DNA from: Christensenellaceae bacterium Phil10
GTDB lineage: Bacteria; Bacillota; Clostridia; Christensenellales; CAG-917
Assembly (NCBI GenBank): GCA_001940895.1
Contig: MSGY01000006.1
Location: 129,179-193,178, forward strand
DNA length: 64,000 nucleotides
Direction of reading: 5' to 3'
The position numbers were made by a program, and so were the translations under genes. This document shows positions 18,392 through 27,010 of this stretch, in pieces. Positions within the stretch are counted from its first letter, which is position 1, and every line of letters begins with the position of its first letter. The notes beneath the pieces were generated by a model that was not told the origin of the DNA, made no database searches, and saw only the letters and a list, made by a program, of their open reading frames with translations.

Positions 18392-19237
18392 ATGAGCGTT
18401 GACAAATCGTTGAAAATACAGCTGACCGATTACGACGTAAAGGAAATCGCGCCGAAAATTTACAAAATTAACGAATACAATCTTTCGACGATGTTCGTAA
18501 TCGTAGGCAGCGAGCGCGCGCTGTGCATAGATTGCGGAACGGGCGTCGGGGACTATAAGGCGGTTATCGAAAAACTTACAGAAGGAAAGCCTTACGATAT
18601 GGTTTTATCGCACGGTCACGTCGATCACGCGGGCGGCCGCGAACAATTCGAAAGGATTTTCGTAGGAGAAAAGGATTTAAACATCGTAAAAGAAGCGACG
18701 CTTGCTTACCGCAGATTTTACATTCTCGTAATGCGTTATCTGATGTTTTTCAAGTGCATTAAATTCAAGGACGCGATTATGAAAAAAGTCGGGAAAGAAC
18801 CCGAGCTTATTCCCGTAAAAGAAGGTTTCGTATTCGATCTCGGCGACAGAAAAATCGAGGTATTCGAAAGTCCCGGACATACCGAAGGCTGTCTGTGCTT
18901 TTTGTCCCGAAGCGATAAAATAATGTTTTCGGGCGATACGTTCAACCCGCTCGAACTGATGTTCCTCGCCCACGCGACTTCCATAGAAGAATACCGCGAA
19001 ACTTTAAATAAGATACTTGCAATCGAAGGATACGACCTGTTGTGGCCGTCGCATCTTAAAGACCCGCTGACAAGGAAAGACGGCGAGGCGATAGCGGCTG
19101 CCGCAGACAAAATTCTTAAACAAAAACATAATTTCTTTTTGCCGTCGATATTCATAAAATCCAAAAACGGTTACAGCATAATATACCGTCCCGACCACGT
19201 TCGTCGCAAAAAGAAAGAACGCAAAAAACAACTTTAA
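18392..19237 (+). CDS. Metallo-beta-lactamase-fold hydrolase
   Basis: The 281-residue protein contains the di-zinc motif HGHVDHAGG (residues about 72-80). Later come SPGHTEGCL and SGDTF, the remaining metal-ligand segments of the MBL fold. The domain order matches glyoxalase II-like and general MBL hydrolases. The substrate cannot be told from sequence. The C-terminal 30 residues are very basic, which could indicate nucleic acid or membrane contact. GGAAGAGGAG precedes the ATG. The gene has its own promoter and terminator. Confidence 0.88.
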   Translation: MSVDKSLKIQLTDYDVKEIAPKIYKINEYNLSTMFVIVGSERALCIDCGTGVGDYKAVIEKLTEGKPYDMVLSHGHVDHAGGREQFERIFVGEKDLNIVKEATLAYRRFYILVMRYLMFFKCIKFKDAIMKKVGKEPELIPVKEGFVFDLGDRKIEVFESPGHTEGCLCFLSRSDKIMFSGDTFNPLELMFLAHATSIEEYRETLNKILAIEGYDLLWPSHLKDPLTRKDGEAIAAAADKILKQKHNFFLPSIFIKSKNGYSIIYRPDHVRRKKKERKKQL

Positions 19238-19250
19238 CTATTAAAAATAT

Positions 19251-19294
19251 GCGGTAAACTGCGCAAAACGCGCAATTACCGCGTTTTATTTTAA
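19251..19294 (+). terminator. Terminator after MBL hydrolase gene
   Basis: GCGGTAA and TTACCGC enclose an inner TGCGC/GCGCA stem, followed by GTTTTATTTT. Confidence 0.75.
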
Positions 19295-19303
19295 GGAGGC
19301 AAT

Positions 19304-19825
19304 ATGATTATTTTCGCAAAATACGGAGAATACGACAGGCGCGAACTTATCGACGAATGTCTTACGAGATATCTCGAAACGCTGAAATTGACGAAACTCG
19401 AAGGCGAGGTAAAAGAAGAAAAACACCGCAACGAAAAACCCTATTTCAAGGATTATCCTTTCGTCAGGTTTTCGGTATCGCACAGCGGTTCGCTCGTTGT
19501 CGTTGCGATGGCGGAAACCGAGGTCGGAATAGACGTAGAGGAGATAAAAGAAAAGCCGTACGGCCGTATTGTCGAAAGAAACTTCACGGCGGGCGAGGCC
19601 GCGGAGGTTAAAGACCTTGAAAGTTTTCTGAAAGTGTGGACTAAAAAAGAGGCGTATCTGAAACTTACGGGAGACGGGTTGTCGGGACTTCGTTCGTCCG
19701 ACGTATCGAAACCTCTTTTTTACGATGGCAAGCCCGTCGAATCCACGACGCTTGCGATATTCGACGGATACGTCGGGACCGTCGTAGCGGAAAGCCAGCC
19801 GATAATTTTCGTTCAACTCGATTGA
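19304..19825 (+). CDS. 4'-phosphopantetheinyl transferase, Sfp type
   Basis: The 173-residue enzyme transfers phosphopantetheine from CoA to a carrier-protein serine. It shows FSVSHSG (56-62), the magnesium-binding GIDVEEI (75-81) and WTKKEAYLK (112-120), the three PPTase motifs. It is shorter than Sfp (about 224 residues), which suggests a compact form. AAGGAGG precedes the ATG. It lies 50 bp upstream of an acyl carrier protein gene, its likely substrate. Confidence 0.9.
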   Translation: MIIFAKYGEYDRRELIDECLTRYLETLKLTKLEGEVKEEKHRNEKPYFKDYPFVRFSVSHSGSLVVVAMAETEVGIDVEEIKEKPYGRIVERNFTAGEAAEVKDLESFLKVWTKKEAYLKLTGDGLSGLRSSDVSKPLFYDGKPVESTTLAIFDGYVGTVVAESQPIIFVQLD

Positions 19826-19875
19826 CTATCGCCGAGCTTTAATGTAAAATGTAATAAACTCAAGGAGGACCGGCT

Positions 19876-20106
19876 ATGATATTCGAAAAATTGCAGGAAA
19901 TGCTCGTAAATCAACTTGGAATCGACAAGGATAAAGTAACGCCCGACGCCGATATCATAAAAGATATAGGGGCGGACAGTCTCGATATCGTGGAAATGCT
20001 TATGGACGTTGAAAACGAATGGGGAATAACCGTCGACGACGACGCGGTGAAAGACCTTCATACGATAGGCGACATTGTAAAGTATATCGAAAACAACAAG
20101 AAATAA
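19876..20106 (+). CDS. acpP: Acyl carrier protein
   Basis: The 76-residue acidic helical protein has the phosphopantetheine site GADSLD with Ser35, in a normal-length ACP (MIFEKLQEMLVNQLGID at the start). It carries acyl chains for fatty acid or related synthesis. AAGGAGG precedes the ATG. Unusually, no fab genes are adjacent; the neighbour is the PPTase. It may be the housekeeping ACP or a dedicated carrier. Confidence 0.93.
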   Translation: MIFEKLQEMLVNQLGIDKDKVTPDADIIKDIGADSLDIVEMLMDVENEWGITVDDDAVKDLHTIGDIVKYIENNKK

Positions 20107-20125
20107 GAAAGGCGCAAATTACCTG

Positions 20126-20157
20126 AAAGGCGGGAAATATCCTGCCTTTTCTTTTGC
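20126..20157 (+). terminator. Terminator after ACP gene
   Basis: AAAGGCGGG and CCTGCCTTT pair with one G-T, followed by a T-rich tract. Confidence 0.75.
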
Positions 20158-20192
20158 ATAAACCGTCTTTTCAACGAATGTTTCAAAATGAA

Positions 20193-20221
20193 TTGCGGAC
20201 GGACGGCGCGTGTGGTATAAT
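20193..20221 (+). promoter_or_regulatory. Promoter of M28 peptidase gene
   Basis: TTGCGG (20193-20198), 17-bp spacer with an upstream TGTGG, TATAAT (20216-20221). Confidence 0.6.
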
Positions 20222-20248
20222 AACGGTATCTGAAAAATGGAGGATATT

Positions 20249-21517
20249 ATGACAGATTTTGATTTTAAAGCCGCATCCGAAAGTATGATGGACTTTATCA
20301 AAAAGGTGGAAACGGAGGTGGGACCGAGACTTCCCGGTTCCGAAGAGGAGCGCCGCGGCGCAGCGCTCATTAAGGAAGAATACGAGAAAAATATCGGAAT
20401 AAAACCGATATCCGAACCGTTCAAAGTAGCGCCCGAAAGCGGTATCGGCTCAATTCCTTATATCGGTATAGGCGGACTTATCGCGATGATACTCTTTTTG
20501 ATTTACCCGATAGCGGGCGCAATCGTGGCGGTGCTTTGTTTCGTTTATTTCGGCTTAATGGCAGGATTCTACACCCAGATTTTCGATTTTCTGTGGAAGA
20601 AAAAGGACACCGAAAATTTTTATACGGTACAGGAGCCTGCGTCGGGGAAAGTTGACTACACCATTGTGTTATCGGCGCACTACGACAGCAGCTGGAACTG
20701 GAATCTCGCAAAGAAAAATCCCAAGACGTTTATTCCCAAAATCGTTTACGGCGTAGTAGGTTTGCTGTCCGTGCTCGTTTTCGGTTTTGTGCTCGAGTTT
20801 GTAGACGGTATGGCGTTTGCGCAACCGTTGTGGAAAAACGCCGCGACAATCGCAAGCTGGCCGTGGTACGTATATCTTGCATACATATTGCCCATAGTAT
20901 GCATACCCGGTATTTATTTCGTTACGCAGTTCCTGTCGCACGACAAAACCATCGCTTCTCCCGGTTGTATGGATAACCTTACGGGAATAGGACTCAATCA
21001 GGAAATCGCAAAACACTTCAGCGCTCATCCCGAGGACCTTCCCGAAAACTGCCGTCTTATCTGTGCGGCAATGGCGTGCGAGGAGTCGGGTCTTCGCGGC
21101 TCGCGTGCGTTCGTAAAAAGACATAAGGACGACGGAATGCTTAAAAACTGCTATCAGATTAACGTCGACAGCATTTCCGACGAAGACTATTTCGAAGTTA
21201 TTCAGGGCGACGCCGTGCAGATGTGCAAATTCGACCAGGAACTCGGCGACATGCTTTACGACAGTCTGCGTGAACTCGGTCTCATCAAAAAGACCGGCCG
21301 CATATGGAACCCCGTAGGAGGATGCGACAGCACGCCGTTCTGCCGTGCGGGCGTAAAGACGATAACGTTTGCCGCGCAAAACCCCGTCGCAACCGACTAC
21401 TATCATACGAGCAACGACAAATCCGATCGCTTGAAGACAAGCGTTTTCGAGGGCGGAATTCAGGCGGTATATATGACAATCAAAAAAATCGGCGAAAAAG
21501 AAGCCTCGAAAAAATAA
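20249..21517 (+). CDS. M28-family membrane metallopeptidase
   Basis: The 422-residue protein has an M28 aminopeptidase domain split by hydrophobic segments (about 72-108 and 165-225). Metal and catalytic residues are visible: SAHYDS (first His/Asp pair), CMDNLTG (bridging Asp), CEESGLRGS (catalytic and metal-binding Glu pair) and the late YYHTSND His. The start at 20249 is chosen because TGGAGGA precedes it. An earlier ATG at 20237 overlaps that site. A paralogue at 29143 shares the layout but lacks several of these residues. Confidence 0.83.
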   Translation: MTDFDFKAASESMMDFIKKVETEVGPRLPGSEEERRGAALIKEEYEKNIGIKPISEPFKVAPESGIGSIPYIGIGGLIAMILFLIYPIAGAIVAVLCFVYFGLMAGFYTQIFDFLWKKKDTENFYTVQEPASGKVDYTIVLSAHYDSSWNWNLAKKNPKTFIPKIVYGVVGLLSVLVFGFVLEFVDGMAFAQPLWKNAATIASWPWYVYLAYILPIVCIPGIYFVTQFLSHDKTIASPGCMDNLTGIGLNQEIAKHFSAHPEDLPENCRLICAAMACEESGLRGSRAFVKRHKDDGMLKNCYQINVDSISDEDYFEVIQGDAVQMCKFDQELGDMLYDSLRELGLIKKTGRIWNPVGGCDSTPFCRAGVKTITFAAQNPVATDYYHTSNDKSDRLKTSVFEGGIQAVYMTIKKIGEKEASKK

Positions 21518-21533
21518 TCGTTCCGTATTAACG

Positions 21534-21560
21534 GGCACGCACTCGCTGCGTGCCTTTTTT
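21534..21560 (+). terminator. Terminator after M28 peptidase gene
   Basis: GGCACGCA and TGCGTGCC pair around a five-base loop, followed by T6. Confidence 0.88.
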
Positions 21561-21669
21561 ATGCCGTAAAATTTTGTCAAAAAAACAATTTGCTTGCAAA
21601 ACAGGCTGCGGTATAGTATTATAATGATGTTACAATAATCTAAATAAAGCTGTTTAATCCGGAGGAAAT

Positions 21670-23913
21670 ATGAAAGGCGGTTTTTTTGGTAGATTTCTTA
21701 CGTTCATACTCGGCCTTGTGGTAGGTATCGTACTGGTAGGCGGGACGCTTGCGGGCGTAGTATATTACGCTGTATCGGCGGTAACCGTAAACGACGTCGA
21801 AAAGTATGCCGATACCGAGTTTACTTTTATAGACAAAGACGCCGAGGTCCGCGATAAATCCATACTCGACATATTCGATATGGTAAAAGGCGGCGCCGTT
21901 AGCGATATGACGGTTGCGGACGCCAAAAGAATTTTCGGCATCGACGTCGTCGATATTCTCGAAAAGAGCATCGAAATTACCGTTGACGCAGAAAACCGCG
22001 AAAAACTCAACGCGCTGAAAGTCTTCGACATTTTCAAGGGAGACAATCTCAAGACAGTGTTCAACTGTCTTACGCTGGGCGACGTTCTCAAAAAGGCGGG
22101 AATAAATACTTCCGACGGCCTGGGAGCCACCCCTCTGTTGCAGGAGCAGATAGATAAACCCGTCATCGACGCGCTTAATACGGTGCTTAAAACCGTCGAC
22201 CTGAACGTGCTTACCATAGCCGAAATAGAGTACCTTCTCGGTGTGGAAGTCGGCGGCGAAGGCGTGCTTAACGCCATAGACGGATATAAAATCGGCGAAT
22301 TGAACGGGGCGATTAACAGCGTGCGGCTGGAGCAGGTGCTGCCCGATTTCGACAGGGATTTTTATATTAAAGTTTCCGAAACGAAATACAAGCGCGAAGA
22401 GAAAACCGCATTGACTTATAAATCGCTTATTGACGAAGGTTATTTCGTTGCCGCTTCCGACGGCGACGAAAAATATTCGCTTGACGAAAAGACGGGCGTA
22501 ATCGTAAAGGACGACAACGGAGAATACGCGGTAAATCCCTTAAAGGCATTGCCCGACTTCCGCGAAAGATACTCGAAGGAAGACGGCGTGTACGAAAGCG
22601 ACCGTAACGGCGCGTATTATATCGACGCCGCAGGTGTGTATTCTTCGGACCGTTGCGACGCCGACGGTACGAAAAACGTTTTCGGCGCGTATTATTATCC
22701 TTATTCGGAAAGCGTGGCCGGCACCTATTACAGACTTTACGCCGCGGTTAAAACCAAAAATTCCGACGACAAATACGACGTTTCGTTGCAGGACAGAAAA
22801 TTCGTATCCGAAAGCGAGGCGGGATATTTCGAGGATAGTTTCAAACGCTTCGCGCTTGTGGAAAACGGAGGCGTGCACGAACTTGTCGAGAACGCGACGG
22901 GCGATTATGCTCTCGTTCACGTCGGAAAATCCGAACCCGTGCTCAAGGCGCTTGCCGACGAAACGCTCGATACGCTGGACGGCGCAATCGGAGAGATGAG
23001 ACTCAACGAGGTTATTACCATTGCAGACGACAGTTCCGTAATATTAAAGAAACTTTCAAACGTAAAAATCAACGAATTGGCGGTGAGGGCGGAAAATATC
23101 GTTAAAGAAATAAAACTGAACGAGGTTATCGAAATCCGTACGAGAAACTTGCTTGTCGCGGCGTCGGACGGCGCATACGTCGCGCTGCCGGCCGGTAAAA
23201 CCTATTACGGAACTTACAACGTTGGTTATACGGAGAGCAATCCCGACGAAAATATTTATTTCATAAAATACAAGGCGGGCGCAACGGGGCAAAGATATAA
23301 TATATCCGTTAACGCAAGCGCGGGTTCCATTGCCGCTATGTCCGATATGACTATCGGCGAAATGGCCGACAATTCGCAGGAAGTAATGGAAAATACCGCT
23401 TTGCAGGACGTTATCGAAATAGACGGAGACGTTTACGTAAAGACGGCGGATACGGTGCTTGACCCGCTTAAAGAGTATTACTATTTCGACGAATCGTCGG
23501 GCATTTTCCTCGGATACGACGCAAGCCTCGGCGCGAAAGACGATTATTACGAAAAGATTTACGTCGGTTCGTCCAACGCCGTGTTAAAAAAACTCGCCAC
23601 CGCGACCGTAAGTCAGATAGCAAACGGCGAGACTATGAACAAAGCCGTTAACGACTGCAAACTGGGCGAGGTGACGAGCATCACCGACAATACAAGCCTT
23701 ATGTGGCAAATAAAAGATACGAAAGTATCGGAAATAGAAGATACGATAACGGACATAATTTCCGATGCTACCGTGCGTCAGATTAACGAATGGGGAAAAC
23801 TCGGACTTACCGAAGAACAACTCAATAAGACGGTAACCGGTACCTCGTTTACGGTTGGCGAAATGAAATTCAAAGACTTTATGACGATTGCGATAACTCT
23901 TGCAACGATTTAA
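21670..23913 (+). CDS. Large membrane-anchored repeat protein of unknown function
   Basis: The 747-residue protein has one N-terminal transmembrane helix (about 9-37, Gly/Val-rich) and a long extracytoplasmic region. From about residue 60 onward a repeat of about 30 residues recurs. Its pattern is a leucine helix followed by a short LxxVxxI segment, as in MRLNEVITI, IKLNEVIEI, TALQDVIEI and CKLGEVTSI. Each is preceded by VLKKL-type helices (for example SNVKINEL, MTIGEM, ATVSQI). Tyr/Asp-rich inserts (about 235-400 and 490-555) separate the repeat blocks. I recognise no named family. CGGAGG supports the start. A GNAT gene follows after 10 bp and may be cotranscribed. Confidence 0.6.
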   Translation: MKGGFFGRFLTFILGLVVGIVLVGGTLAGVVYYAVSAVTVNDVEKYADTEFTFIDKDAEVRDKSILDIFDMVKGGAVSDMTVADAKRIFGIDVVDILEKSIEITVDAENREKLNALKVFDIFKGDNLKTVFNCLTLGDVLKKAGINTSDGLGATPLLQEQIDKPVIDALNTVLKTVDLNVLTIAEIEYLLGVEVGGEGVLNAIDGYKIGELNGAINSVRLEQVLPDFDRDFYIKVSETKYKREEKTALTYKSLIDEGYFVAASDGDEKYSLDEKTGVIVKDDNGEYAVNPLKALPDFRERYSKEDGVYESDRNGAYYIDAAGVYSSDRCDADGTKNVFGAYYYPYSESVAGTYYRLYAAVKTKNSDDKYDVSLQDRKFVSESEAGYFEDSFKRFALVENGGVHELVENATGDYALVHVGKSEPVLKALADETLDTLDGAIGEMRLNEVITIADDSSVILKKLSNVKINELAVRAENIVKEIKLNEVIEIRTRNLLVAASDGAYVALPAGKTYYGTYNVGYTESNPDENIYFIKYKAGATGQRYNISVNASAGSIAAMSDMTIGEMADNSQEVMENTALQDVIEIDGDVYVKTADTVLDPLKEYYYFDESSGIFLGYDASLGAKDDYYEKIYVGSSNAVLKKLATATVSQIANGETMNKAVNDCKLGEVTSITDNTSLMWQIKDTKVSEIEDTITDIISDATVRQINEWGKLGLTEEQLNKTVTGTSFTVGEMKFKDFMTIAITLATI

Positions 23914-23923
23914 CGGAGGGGTT

Positions 23924-24517
23924 ATGTCGTATCACATCAGAAAATACGATAAAAAGGACAGGGAAAACGTCAGAAAAATTTGTCATCTCACGGCAACCGC
24001 CCCCGCATACGTCGATAATCCCGAGCTGGTTGCGACGATTTACGCCGACTATTACGTCGACTACGAACCCGACGGCGTTTTCGTCGTCGCGCGCGACGAG
24101 GACGACGAAGCGGTAGGTTATATTTTATCGAGCGTCGATTACAAAACCTTTTTAAAGACCTTTGATAAAAACATTATGCCGAAAGTCAGAAAGATGAGCA
24201 GATTGCAGGCGTTTACTCACTGGTTTTCGTTCCGACAGAGCCTTATGGACGCAAAAAAATACCCCGCCCATCTTCATATCGATATTCTGCCCGAGGCGCA
24301 GGGCAAGGGATACGGCACCGCGCTTATGGACGAACTTATGAAATATCTTAACGAAAAGGGCGTAAAAGGCGTGCATCTCGGCGTAGGCGGAGATAACGAG
24401 GGCGGGATTGCGTTTTATAAGAAATACGGTTTTAAAATGATACACGATTTCGGCAAAACGGGCAAGGTTTTCGCCATACGACCCTCGGACGCCGTAAAGG
24501 AAAGAAATCTCATCTGA
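23924..24517 (+). CDS. GNAT-family N-acetyltransferase
   Basis: The 197-residue protein has the GNAT acetyl-CoA site: LHIDILPEAQGKGYGTALMDEL matches the Q/RxxGxG/A loop (motif A), followed by GVHLGVGGDNEGGIAFYKKYGF (motif B). ATG 23924 is chosen because ACGGAGGGG precedes it. The upstream in-frame alternative overlaps the previous gene. The substrate is unknown. It is close enough to the repeat-protein gene to share its transcript. Confidence 0.88.
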   Translation: MSYHIRKYDKKDRENVRKICHLTATAPAYVDNPELVATIYADYYVDYEPDGVFVVARDEDDEAVGYILSSVDYKTFLKTFDKNIMPKVRKMSRLQAFTHWFSFRQSLMDAKKYPAHLHIDILPEAQGKGYGTALMDELMKYLNEKGVKGVHLGVGGDNEGGIAFYKKYGFKMIHDFGKTGKVFAIRPSDAVKERNLI

Positions 24518-24556
24518 CGGAAAAAACATTTGCTTGACAATAAGCATAATTATAAA

Positions 24557-24780
24557 TATAATTATAAAAAAATGCGATGAGAAACAAGAGTAACGCGCCG
24601 TTCTCCACAGAAAGACCGTCCCGGGCTGAAAGACAGTCGTGATAAACGCGTGAAAGTGCGGTTTCGAGCATTCGGGGAGGAAATGCCCCGACGCGTGACG
24701 CGGCGAACGCGACAATCCTTGTCAGAGGTGGAACAGCGGTAACAACCGTCCTTAAAGGAAACTTTGCGGGCGGTTTTTTA
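24557..24780 (+). promoter_or_regulatory. T-box leader (tRNA-sensing riboswitch), probably for tRNA-Cys
   Basis: The conserved T-box sequence appears as AGAGGTGGAACAGCGG (24724-24739). It is followed by a terminator hairpin (CCGTCC pairing with GGGCGG, then T6, 24746-24778) that competes with an antiterminator using the T-box. The upstream part contains the Stem I features AGAGTAA and a candidate specifier UGC at 24657-24659 (codon for Cys). Downstream genes are cysE and cysS, so uncharged tRNA-Cys should allow readthrough. Stem I boundaries and the specifier were judged by eye. Confidence 0.88.
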
Positions 24781-24799
24781 TTTATCGACAAAAGGAAAT

Positions 24800-25504
24800 A
24801 TGAAAGGATATCTTAAAAGTTATATCGACGCGGCTATGGAAAACGACCCCGCCGCCACAAACAGATTTACCGTGATGTTTACTTATCCCGGCGTAAAGGC
24901 GCTTATGTGGCATCGCCCCGCGCATTGGCTTTACAATCATAAAATGCGTTTTCTGGCGCGGGTTATTTCGCAGAACGTGCGGTTCTGGACGGGTATCGAA
25001 ATTCATCCCGGCGCAAAAATAGGAAAGGGAGTGTTCATAGACCACGGCGCGGGAGTCGTAATAGGCGAGACGGCGGAAGTGGGAAACAACGTTACGCTTT
25101 ATCAGGGAGTAACCCTCGGCGGAACGGGAAAAGACACGGGGAAAAGACACCCGACGGTTGAGGACGACGTGGTTATTGCCGCGGGCGCAAAGGTGCTCGG
25201 CCCGTTTACCGTCGGAAAGGGCAGCAAAATCGGCGCGGGCAGCGTAGTGCTTAAACCCGTTCCCGAAAACTGCACTGTGGTAGGCGTTCCCGGGCGCATA
25301 GTAAAACAGGACGGAAAACGCGTTGACAGTCTTAACCTCGTAGAACTTCCCGACCCCGTTCTCGAGGAATTCAGAAGACTGAACGCGCGCATACATCAGC
25401 TTGAAATATTGTCGGGCGTAAATTGCGAGAGATACTCGATTGCGTCCGACGGAATAAACTCCGTTAACAAAAACGACGATTTAAAAGGAGAAAAGAATGG
25501 TTAA
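24800..25504 (+). CDS. cysE: Serine O-acetyltransferase
   Basis: The 234-residue enzyme acetylates serine with acetyl-CoA, the first step of cysteine synthesis. A short N-terminal helical part is followed by the left-handed beta-helix with the family signature: HPGAKIGKGVFIDHGAGVVIGETA (about 71-94), then LGGTGKDTGKRHP and VGVPGR. AAAGGAAAT precedes the ATG. The gene follows a T-box and overlaps cysS by eight bases, so cysteine production and tRNA-Cys charging are controlled together. Confidence 0.95.
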   Translation: MKGYLKSYIDAAMENDPAATNRFTVMFTYPGVKALMWHRPAHWLYNHKMRFLARVISQNVRFWTGIEIHPGAKIGKGVFIDHGAGVVIGETAEVGNNVTLYQGVTLGGTGKDTGKRHPTVEDDVVIAAGAKVLGPFTVGKGSKIGAGSVVLKPVPENCTVVGVPGRIVKQDGKRVDSLNLVELPDPVLEEFRRLNARIHQLEILSGVNCERYSIASDGINSVNKNDDLKGEKNG

Positions 25505-26903
25505 AGTCTATAATACGTTGACAAGAAGAAAAGAAGAGCTCGTTCCCATCAACGGTAACAAAATAAATATGTATGCGTGCGGCATCACGGTTTCGGGCGA
25601 CGCCCATATCGGCCACGCATATCAGGCGCTGATATACGACGTTATCAGAAAGTATCTGAAAAAGAGGGGTTTCGACGTGACCTACGCCCGAAATTATACC
25701 GACGTCGACGACAAAATCATAGCAAAATCCAAAGAAACGGGCATACCTGCCGACGAGTATGCGAAAATGATGATAAAAAGAATCGACGACGATATGAGAA
25801 GATTCGACGTCGACGACCCCGATATTTGGCTTAAAGCTACCTGCAATATTCAGAATATCATCGATTTTATCAAAGGACTTGAAGAAAAAGGTTTCGCATA
25901 CGCCACTCCCGAGGGCGACGTATATTTTGCGGTCGAGAAATTTCCCGCGTACGGCGCGCTCAGTAACAGAAAAACCGAAGAAGCCTTTTCGGGCGTGCGA
26001 ATCGAAAACGAGGACAACAAGAAAAGCGCGCTCGATTTCGCGTTGTGGAAATCGGCAAAAGAGGGCGAAATTTCGTGGGACAGTCCGTGGGGCAAGGGAA
26101 GACCCGGCTGGCATATCGAATGTTCCGCCATGAACAGGGCGGCGTTCGGCGACCAGATTGATATTCACGGCGGCGGCCGCGACCTGATTTTCCCTCATCA
26201 CGAAAACGAAATCGCGCAGACCGAGGCGCTTACGGGCAAACGGTTCGTCAGATACTGGATTCATAACGGGCTTATCAAAGTCAACGGACAAAAAATGAGT
26301 AAGTCGCTGGGCAACAGCCTGCTTCTGTCCGACCTTCTCGATAAATATTCTCCCGAAACCGTAAAACTTGCGCTTTTACAGACCAATTACCGTCAGGATA
26401 TAAACGTAACCGACGAGCTTTTCCCGACGGCAGAAAGACATCTTGCGGAGTTTTACCGCGTGATTCTCGATGCCGATAAATCGGGTCTTACGAGCGAAGG
26501 AAAATCGCAGAATATAGACGACGACTTCGTTCGGTGTATGGACGACGATTTCAATACCGCGCTTGCGATAAGCAATCTTTTCGGATATTTCAAAACGATA
26601 AGAAAAAAAATCGCGGCGTCCGATTCGTCCGCAATCGCCGATTTAAACGCTATACGCGAAGATTACGGAATATTGGGTCTTTTCCGCAGCGACGCGGAAA
26701 CTTTCCTTAAAAAATACGACAAAGAAACAGCCGGGGATTTAATAGAAGTGCCCGAGGAAATTATCGCTCTCGCAAACAAACGCCGCGAAGCGAAACTTTC
26801 GAAAAATTACGCCCTTGCCGACGAAATAAGAAACGAAATATTAAAAAAGGGATTTACGGTCGTCGATACGAAAGAAGGATTTACGATAAAGAAAAACCAA
26901 TAA
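25497..26903 (+). CDS. cysS: Cysteinyl-tRNA synthetase
   Basis: The 468-residue class I synthetase has the HIGH motif (37-40) and KMSKS (266-270). The zinc-site Cys28, WHIECSAMN and HHENEIAQ are also present. The usual CGPTVYD after the first zinc Cys reads CGITVSG here, a mild variant. AAGGAG lies within the cysE end. It is the second gene of the T-box-controlled operon and ends at a strong hairpin. Confidence 0.96.
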   Translation: MVKVYNTLTRRKEELVPINGNKINMYACGITVSGDAHIGHAYQALIYDVIRKYLKKRGFDVTYARNYTDVDDKIIAKSKETGIPADEYAKMMIKRIDDDMRRFDVDDPDIWLKATCNIQNIIDFIKGLEEKGFAYATPEGDVYFAVEKFPAYGALSNRKTEEAFSGVRIENEDNKKSALDFALWKSAKEGEISWDSPWGKGRPGWHIECSAMNRAAFGDQIDIHGGGRDLIFPHHENEIAQTEALTGKRFVRYWIHNGLIKVNGQKMSKSLGNSLLLSDLLDKYSPETVKLALLQTNYRQDINVTDELFPTAERHLAEFYRVILDADKSGLTSEGKSQNIDDDFVRCMDDDFNTALAISNLFGYFKTIRKKIAASDSSAIADLNAIREDYGILGLFRSDAETFLKKYDKETAGDLIEVPEEIIALANKRREAKLSKNYALADEIRNEILKKGFTVVDTKEGFTIKKNQ

Positions 26904-26909
26904 TAAAGG

Positions 26910-26938
26910 AGGTTGCGGAAAAGCAACCTCTTTTTTTA
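26910..26938 (+). terminator. Terminator after cysS
   Basis: GAGGTTGC and GCAACCTC around a six-base loop, followed by T7. Confidence 0.9.
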
Positions 26939-26947
26939 AAAAAGTTA

Positions 26948-26977
26948 TTGACTGTAAATCGTATATGCTATTATAAT
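26948..26977 (+). promoter_or_regulatory. Promoter of glnN
   Basis: TTGACT (26948-26953), 18-bp spacer, TATAAT (26972-26977). Confidence 0.75.
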
Positions 26978-27010
26978 GAATAATATTAAATTTTTACGAG
27001 GATACCTATT

